The notes beneath the pieces were generated by a model. It was not told the origin of the DNA, made no database searches, and saw only the letters and a list, made by a program, of their open reading frames with translations. From the NCBI GenBank assembly GCA_019648995.1, contig BLXT01002152.1, positions 51,943 to 74,895 of the forward strand: a stretch of DNA of 22,953 nt, written 5' to 3'. This document shows, in pieces, positions 19,115 to 22,953 of this stretch. The position numbers were made by a program, and so were the translations under genes. Every line of letters begins with the position of its first letter. The stretch's first letter is position 1. The stretch is from Plakobranchus ocellatus. Its lineage: Eukaryota; Mollusca; Gastropoda; Plakobranchidae.

Positions 19115-21179
19115 CTGTAAAAAAAATTTTTTTTCAATAAATAATTTAAGAAAGATAAAACATGTCTTTGAAAAACAGCCCACAATGACAAGAAAACATA
19201 TAAAAAAGCACTGGTGTAATTAAGTGCAAATGATAGATTAGGGGATGAAGGAGAGAGTTAAAATGATAAAGGCAAGCCAAAAAACTTTTGAATTATGAGA
19301 AAAACAATACTAGCTGCGATGCAGTCAGAATATAGGGAATCATGCTCTCAAAACTTAAAATAATCCTCTGCTTTCCACGCCTGCACACATGCCTACCCTT
19401 GAAAAAAATTTTGAGGAACATCAAGGGCAAAAATGCAGAACATTAGATAAAAATGCGGAACAAACCTGAATATGACAGGAACTGATGCTGATTGAACCAA
19501 ATAAGTACATAAATAAATAAAATAAAATAAAGGACTCAATATAACTAAGTTCGAAATTAATAATGGATGTGTACCTTTAGGACAGGGGAGAGTGTAGAGT
19601 ATATCATATCGGTTCCTGTCTAAATCGGCGCAAATACTAAGCCAGCGTGCATAACATTTATAACCTCCAAGCAAACATTCCAATGTGTTTATCTTAATGT
19701 TGAGCGAATCGGCCCTACATTAATGACATTATGAATATGAAAAGAAAATGGGTCCTTAAAATTTTCATACTACTCATACTGCAAAGACTTGTTTCAATTA
19801 GGGTCACTGATTTCCTTGTTACCATTCGAATTCTATTTTATTAACTTTTCTCAAATAGAAAATTCCATTAAACAGTTCACTATTCTATCCCTAAAATGCT
19901 GAATTGCTTCGATGCATTCTTTTCCAATACAATGCTGGCATCTTTTGCGGATTGGAGCTTCTGTGTAGAGCAATTTCATTTTGGTCGCTTTGAAGAGACA
20001 TAGACTCATCAAAGATAGGCAGGCTTGATGGTATATTAAGTTCTAAATCTATTGGAAGTTCATAATTATCACAGGACTGGCAATGGCAAGAGCCTAGCAT
20101 CAATAAGACAGTCACACACCAAGCATAGAAGTTCAATGCTGGGTTTATATCGTGACGTGCAGAGCGCTAGATCTAGTTATAACTTCTCCAGAATGAGCAA
20201 ATAGTTAGTCTCAAAGTCTACATGATTAATTCAGTTTATTCAAACAATTGGTTACAGATTTAAAACAGGAAAAAATTATCCCAAAATTGTTTTTTTCTAT
20301 TAAAATTGAAATTCTGCCGCGACGATTCCCCTAAATCAAGGTCGCAGATTTCCAATTTGCCTTCAGAATTTTTGTATTTGCTTTCCTCAGAAAGATATGT
20401 CTATGGCAACAAAAAAAACCCTAGTCCAGATGAGTGATGTCACAGTGCGAACAATCGACCGTCAACTCGTCAACAGTTTGTGATAGTAGGCCTGACAATG
20501 ATGTTCCTCTATGTATAGGTTTGCCCCAACCACCTGAACCCCTCTTCAGTCTGCAAGGTGACTGGAAGAGGTTTTTCTTTTGTGAAAAAAGGTCTAGCCA
20601 AGAGAGTCATGCATACATGTAATGCAATAAGTTTGAAAAGTTTATAGCAGTGTTAGCGCTGTTTAATTTTTTTTTCTATAAGTCCCCTAATATTCTTGCG
20701 TTTTGAGTGCAGAGAAGCGCCGCTAAACCTAGACTAGGTTTATTTCATAGGGTACAGCAAATCACAAATCGGCAAAATTCTGGGTTTTGTGAAAAAAATG
20801 CAGATTTCCGGAACGAATCCGGAAATAGGCATGCCTACACCTTTGCCGAGAGAGAGAGAGAGAGACAGAGAGACAGAGAGAGAGAGAGAGAATTCACAAA
20901 TGAAAGAGGAAAAAAAAACCTATCATCTCATTACCAATGCCATCAAAAACTATGTGAGTGTTTTTTTGTTTAGTCAATACAAATTATTAAAAGTGTATTA
21001 GCATCCCCAGAGAATTGTGCCTGGTTCACCCTGGTTAACTTACATTCTAATACTTCAAGAAACTGCAATATTAAAAAGAAAAACAAAATAAGGATAATCA
21101 ATATTTAACGAGTCAAAGACAACCAGAGTTCAGGGGAGAAAATCAGGGGTTAAAACAATCTAAGGGGATGCAATTGTAC
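19115..21179 (-). other. Intron e1-e2
   Basis: About 2 kb with minus-strand donor GTACAA. It contains two isolated ORFs (19891-20136 minus and 20437-20622 plus; see findings) and a GA microsatellite. Phase continuity between e1 and e2 means none of these needs to be an exon of this gene. Confidence 0.7.
20847..20891. repeat. (GA)n microsatellite
   Basis: GA/AG dinucleotides with two CA-type interruptions (gacagagagacag) inside the first intron in the window. Overlapping Arg/Glu-repeat ORFs on plus are by-products. Confidence 0.95.
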
Positions 21180-21551
21180 CTGAGTTTCTCTCTTTCGCAT
21201 TTTTCGAAAACACCTTGGCATGATGTTGAGATGAAGGTGGAGACATTTGTTCTCTTTGTAGGCGTTGTTGATTTTGTGCTTGTGGTGATGATGTCAATGA
21301 GGAATACATTGGTAGATGGTGAGAATTTTGCCGTGATCCTTCTCTTGTCATGTTTGAGGGAAGGCTGCGGTGACCTTCCCACTGGTGTTGGAGAAGATGA
21401 GGTAGAGGACGCTGGTGGTAGTGTTGGTAGTTGCTGTCGTTGTGAACATGAGGATGTTGATGAGAGTAATGGAGTTTGTAGCTGTTATCTTGTCCATTCC
21501 GTCCGCCTGGATTATATGCAGATGATGCGGCTTCAAACTCAGGCTCAGCAT
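21180..21551 (-). CDS. Exon e1: His/Gln/Ser-rich N-terminal part of the PCM1-like protein
   Basis: The acceptor atcatttccatcag and donor GTACAA bound 372 bp, 123 codons plus partial codons. It begins AEPEFEAASSAYNPGGRNGQ and passes through a His/Tyr/Asn/Gln-rich stretch (HYSHQHPHVHNDSNYQHYHQ). It ends with Gln/Ser-rich sequence (QAQNQQRLQREQMSPPSSQ) and KVFSKNAKERN. Two other frames are also long, but only this one keeps phase with e2 and has the same hydrophilic composition. It is likely disordered. The exon starts with two bases of a split codon, so the start codon lies in exons upstream, beyond the window or unrecognised in 21552-22953. Confidence 0.85.
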
Positions 21552-22953
21552 CTGATGGAAATGATGTGATATTTTTACGAAAATAATTTTTTTTTAAGTG
21601 GCAGCCGAATTGATTAGTCAGTAAGACATCTGACTTTTTTTATGAAGTATTTGATATCTATTCTTTACAAGATTTTTTGTCAATGGAAGGAACTCTCAAG
21701 ATATGTTTTGCAAAGAATTTTCAAGAAAACTAGGATGATACATACGCGACAAAATTTCAATTGATCGTTTTTAAATGTGCTCCATAGATGGCTTGACAAA
21801 TCTCCATATTAAAAGGACAACTAGACCAGAAAAGTCTGAATTTTATGATACTTTCATTTTTTTTTTTTTTTCGCTAAATACATATGAATCAAAACTTTTC
21901 CCCCCACAGCCACATTTTGGTCCACATGGCTTGCCTGGATTCCTTCAAACATATTAAGATAGCTTTAGTGGGAACAACTCAGCAGAATTTCCACCCAGGT
22001 GAATGCTGGGAAAGCAAGAAAGAGCACAATGCAGAGCTGCCAGCCCATCCAGACAGAAAAGTGTAAGATTTCAGCCAGCAAAGTGTAAGATTACCCAAAA
22101 AAAGTACAATCATAGACGAATGTTTTTACAAAAGCTACCTAGTAAGGCAAGCATGAATTTTTACAAAACCCTCATTAAAAGGCCTATCTGAGAAAGAAAT
22201 GATGGCAAATATGAATATAGCCTAAAATAAACATTTAAAATACTGGCTTTAGGAACTTTATTACTGAGAAGATGCTGCAGTTCCTAATTTTATCCTTTAA
22301 TCTTTTGAACAATTCATCTAAAAATGGTTCTTTGAATGATTCTGATTCGGGGAAAAAGTGGCTTTTGTGGCAAAAAAAAAATTGTACAATTCAACAAATT
22401 GGTGTAAATGTGTACAATGCAGACCTGCCAACCCCAAATTGTTCTCACAGGAATAGTCACCTCTACTCACAGGAATTTAGAGAGTCTCACAGGAATATGC
22501 CAGTATAATTCAATGCGCATGAATAAACTGTACTACACCTTAATTATATATTCGACCATAGACATTTCATAACAGTAAACTATAATATGAGAGGATAATT
22601 AATGAATTTTCGACTCTAAAAGATGCAAGAAAGTACATGTATCTCCCTACTCACTGCCATTAGTCTAACAATATCATCATTTATCAAGCCTTAAAGACCT
22701 GCAGGCTTAGGGCCTGGATGATGAAGTGTATAAAACTCAAAATCTGGCTCACAGAATAAACGGGTTACATGAAAAAAGAAATCTTATGTGAGACAGGTCT
22801 ACAGAATCTGAGTAAGGCTTAATAAAATTATGACCCATTGTGTATTAAAAAAAAGAAAACATTGAGTTTCCCTTTGCTCTATTTGAAATTACAAAGATCT
22901 ACGCAAGTTAGATCAACCTACAATGTACTCAACTCTATGTAGGCTAAAGCATA
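21552..22953 (-). other. Intron upstream of e1
   Basis: No exon with the required phase was found. A plus-strand SINE-like head (gtggcagccgaattgattag, then tcagtaagacatctgact) lies at about 21599-21640. Short dispersed repeats occur near 22024 and 22416-22496. Small patches with good splice-like borders, for example at about 22005 on minus, run into stops. Confidence 0.5.
22444..22496 (+). repeat. Three short direct repeats of ctcacaggaat
   Basis: The 11-mer ctcacaggaat occurs at 22444, 22466 and 22486, spaced 22 and 20 bp apart. It follows tacaatgcagacctgccaa, which has a relative at 22027-22041 (caatgcagagctgccagcc), so both may belong to one dispersed repeat family. Confidence 0.6.

Noticed and set aside
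21143-21569. Other long frames over exon e1 (including a 133-codon plus-strand ORF)
   Set aside because: The plus-strand ORF and the Thr/Ser/Ile-rich minus frames do not keep phase with e2, and their composition follows from the His/Gln/Asn codons read in other frames.
21890-21960. Cys-rich, metallothionein-like minus frame (GKPCGPKCGCGGK)
   Set aside because: It is only one of several short open frames in a small patch, with no start codon or splice partner; the Cys codons come from a gt-rich run.

Overview
The window looks like nuclear DNA from an invertebrate animal. It is AT-rich, its genes are split by introns with GT-AG borders, and it carries several tRNA-derived SINE-like repeats, a decayed mariner-type transposase fragment, minisatellites and microsatellites. 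A mollusc or other lophotrochozoan would fit, but this is inference; nothing in the sequence names the species. There is no sign of operons, CRISPR arrays, rRNA or intact tRNA genes.

The main gene is on the minus strand, from 21551 down to about 8350. I reconstructed eleven consecutive coding exons (named e1-e11 in transcript order): 21180-21551, 18914-19114, 18154-18262, 17018-17102, 16042-16135, 15568-15603, 13041-13126, 12493-12659, 10940-11032, 10508-10616 and 9429-9782. All ten junctions have AG acceptors and GT donors, and all ten keep the reading frame. Together they encode about 567 residues, ending in a stop at 9429; the 5' end of the gene lies beyond the right edge. The protein has a hydrophilic, Ser/Pro/His/Gln-rich N-terminal part, then acidic and heptad-like segments (e3-e9), then a basic linker and a Gly/His-rich tail. 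The order and character of the helical blocks recall the N-terminal coiled-coil region of PCM1, the centriolar satellite scaffold. That call is tentative and made from memory. A second, phase-compatible terminal exon lies at 8701-8785, followed by a poly(A) signal at 8371-8376, so alternative C-termini are possible.

The left part (1-8350) is mostly non-coding. It holds a GTA microsatellite (1-69), a mariner fossil (about 430-700), coding-like pieces of another minus-strand 3' gene end (2216-2638), a tandem repeat of about 92 bp (3013-3453), SINE-like elements (3540-3720 and 7667-7829, the latter with an 11-bp target duplication), and a perfect hairpin at 6518-6537.

The introns of the main gene contain a 33-bp minisatellite of nearly 1 kb (11390-12415), split by a tRNA-derived SINE and ending less than 100 bp from a splice donor. 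They also hold further degenerate SINE copies, a 45-bp tandem duplication, GA-rich and AT tracts, and a few isolated ORFs of uncertain meaning.
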